The notes beneath the pieces were generated by a model that had not been told where the DNA came from, searched no databases, and saw only the letters and a program-made list of their open reading frames with translations. A stretch of DNA of 6,834 nt from Bacillota bacterium. Its GTDB lineage: Bacteria; Bacillota_E; Sulfobacillia; Sulfobacillales; Sulfobacillaceae. The stretch lies in the NCBI GenBank assembly GCA_021802375.1, contig JAKAAL010000223.1, positions 1 to 6,834 of the forward strand, in the 5' to 3' direction. This document shows, one piece after another, positions 5,836 through 6,834 of the stretch (position 1 is the stretch's first letter; every line of letters starts with the position of its first letter). A program made the translations under genes and the position numbers.

Positions 5836-5871
5836 CGGAAAACCCTAACTCATTAGGGTTTGGGTTTTCCG
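5836..5871 (-). terminator. Hairpin 16 bp beyond the end of the minus-strand pseudogene
   Basis: CGGAAAACCC (5836-5845) pairs exactly with GGGTTTTCCG (5862-5871). Inside, AACCCTAA (5841-5848) can alternatively pair with TTAGGGTT (5853-5860). Lying 15 bases past the stop at 5887-5889 on the minus strand, it is placed like a terminator, but its T-run (GGATTTTTTC) comes only some 15 bases later. It may be a degenerate terminator or a repeat element, since part of it recurs at 6392-6410. Confidence 0.4.
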
Positions 5872-5886
5872 GCTTTCGAGGTATTG

Positions 5887-6405
5887 TCAGCCACCAACCT
5901 CATCGTTTTTTAATCGGTGAGACAGTTTTACCTCTTCTTTTTTGAATTGAATGCGGCAAACTACCTGAGAACGAAAGGAAATGCGGTTGATAGCAGATAA
6001 AAATTTATCTGAATCCATTTCACGGAGTTTCTTGCAAGAAAACGATAAGATATAATCTACATTTTCGGCTTGACGGGATTCGGGGGCAGTCCAGTGCGAT
6101 CATGAAAAATTAAGATAGCTTTCTCGCGTGGTTAAGACCACGGAAGAAATTAGATCTGAAACATTATATTCGAGATGCAGCGTTTCCCATCGGTTCAAAA
6201 CGTCCCAAAGAATTATTTTTGCCCAACGGAGGGCTGGGATTGTTAGTAGCTTAGCGGTTCTGGGGGCTTGAACCACTAGCGCCACCTTATTGTCTGTTTA
6301 AATAGACGCAACCGAATAATTGGTGTTTTCCACGGTTACAAGAATTGGTTCTGCTTTCGAAACGTCAGGAAACGGCGATGTAATCGGGCGAAAAACCCTA
6401 ACGGC
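5887..6405 (-). pseudogene. Decayed gene of unknown family with two in-frame stops
   Basis: A single minus-strand frame of 172 codons is interrupted only by TAA at 6298-6300 and TGA at 6100-6102 and ends at TGA 5887-5889. Its translation looks like real protein in all three pieces: VSKAEPILVTVENTNYSVAS, then KVALVVQAPRTAKLLTIPAL and WDVLNRWETLHLEYNVSDLI, then KKLREMDSDKFLSAINRISF and CRIQFKKEEVKLSHRLKNDE. About eight stops would be expected by chance in this length. The TGA could be a former Trp codon (NFS-W-SHW). No start with a ribosome binding site is present; the GTG at 6283-6285 lies after the first stop. Further upstream, another minus frame (about 6596 to 6400) also reads protein-like with one stop and may be the frameshifted N-terminal part. 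I do not recognise the family. Confidence 0.45.
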
Positions 6406-6410
6406 TTAGG
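6392..6410. repeat. Second copy of the AAAACCCTAAC...TTAGG repeat
   Basis: AAAACCCTAAC-GGC-TTAGG at 6392-6410 matches AAAACCCTAAC-TCA-TTAGG at 5839-5857, identical in both arms and differing only in the three-base spacer. Here CCTAA/TTAGG can form a 5-bp hairpin. The two copies lie 553 bp apart and roughly bracket the decayed minus-strand gene. Confidence 0.5.
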
Positions 6411-6834
6411 AAAGTTCGGGCCGAGAATCGGGCGAGGATCTGTTGGACAACGAGTTGCGTTATTTTGGCTGCATGGGCGCGAAAAACGGATCTGGCTGCG
6501 GCAGTTCACCCAAAGGTTTCAGGCAGAGTTTCAATGGCTGAAATTTTTGCCGGTTTACCCCAGACTGTCCTCCTCTTGGCGGATGTGGCGACCATAAGAT
6601 CTCTTTATCGTGTGTCTTACGGCGTTATGTCACCCATTAATTTTCATCCGCGAGCAGTGTAGTCGGGGGGAATCGATGGGGCGATCATCTTGTTATCTCT
6701 TTATATTCGGGATGCGGGTGAAATGACCCAACGACAATGCGGCGAACTACGGGCCCTGCGGGAGGCCCATGGGAGAGTAGCCAAGGTGCCTTAGAACGGT
6801 GTGCAATCCGGCCTCTTCACGTTAAATAGTTACA
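6411..6834. other. No supportable gene; overlapping open frames, probably degraded coding DNA
   Basis: Several frames are partly open. Plus 6465-6662 starts at TTG without a ribosome binding site. Plus 6280-6598 has no usual start near its beginning and ends in LPVYPRLSSSWRMWRP. Plus 6663-6792 reads ILLSLYIRDAGEMTQRQCGE then stops at TAG 6790-6792. Minus from about 6596 reads KRRTVWGKPAKISAIETLPE before a TGA. None has convincing signals or a family I know. The last 40 bases after 6792 hold nothing I can identify. Confidence 0.25.

Noticed and set aside
5768..5848. 26-codon basic peptide ORF
   Set aside because: No ribosome binding site; it runs into the hairpin at 5836 and its stop lies inside the stem.
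5994..6011. Inverted repeat CAGATAAA-AA-TTTATCTG
   Set aside because: It looks like an operator but lies within the coding part of the decayed minus-strand gene and is AT-rich; probably chance.
6280..6598. Long plus-strand open frame ending LPVYPRLSSSWRMWRP, briefly considered an IS630-type transposase tail
   Set aside because: The resemblance to the LPPYSP...E..W pattern is superficial, the acidic residues are absent, there is no start codon, and part of it is antisense to the better minus-strand frame.
5950..6750. Near-repeat AATGCGGC(A/G)AACTAC at 5950-5964 and 6736-6750
   Set aside because: Only 14 of 15 bases match, with no extended similarity around either copy; not enough to call a repeat family.
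1..6834. CRISPR array, tRNA or rRNA genes
   Set aside because: No regularly spaced repeat series and no tRNA- or rRNA-like segment was seen on reading both strands.

Overview
The window looks like accessory DNA from a bacterium. GTG and TTG starts behind very G-rich Shine-Dalgarno sequences (GGAGGTG at 4837-4843, AGGAGG plus a G run at 5199-5208) and an intermediate GC content suggest a Firmicutes-type host. That is inference only; no rRNA, tRNA or other taxonomic marker is present.

Layout. (1) 1-901: the last 29 codons of an unidentified gene, abutting an intact short-chain dehydrogenase/reductase (SDR). (2) 902-1534: a mostly non-coding stretch with an 11-bp direct repeat, a perfect 12-bp stem-loop and a small Cys-containing ORF with a good ribosome binding site. 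(3) 1535-2209: a small unrecognised ORF, then a decayed YgjP/DUF45-type zinc metallopeptidase gene. Its long open frame hides a nonsense mutation in the RWGSC motif and a one-base deletion just before the HELxH region. (4) 2049-3002, minus strand: a single-pass membrane protein whose reading frame runs 161 bp into the antisense of the dead peptidase gene, preceded by a small acidic ORF. (5) 3073-3096: an 11-bp inverted repeat between divergent genes. (6) 3247-4551: an intact 434-residue protein with a SLATT-like two-helix membrane module at its N-terminus and a long soluble helical C-terminal part. (7) 4552-5640: a gene-poor stretch with two stem-loops, an 84-residue ORF with a strong ribosome binding site, and a frameshifted, internally shortened AbiV-like (HEPN) gene. 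(8) 5641-6834: no intact gene recognised, a weakly thiamine-riboswitch-like stretch, hairpins sharing an AAAACCCTAAC repeat, and a decayed minus-strand gene with two in-frame stops.

Together, at least three genes are broken (YgjP-like, AbiV-like and the unknown gene at 5887-6405), and two proteins resemble phage-defence components (SLATT-like effector, AbiV-like HEPN). The region between the SDR and the right edge is best read as an eroding defence or accessory island. The one intact and potentially novel candidate is the two-TM protein at 3247-4551. No nucleotidyltransferase, SLOG sensor, transposase or integrase that I can recognise is present to complete a known system.
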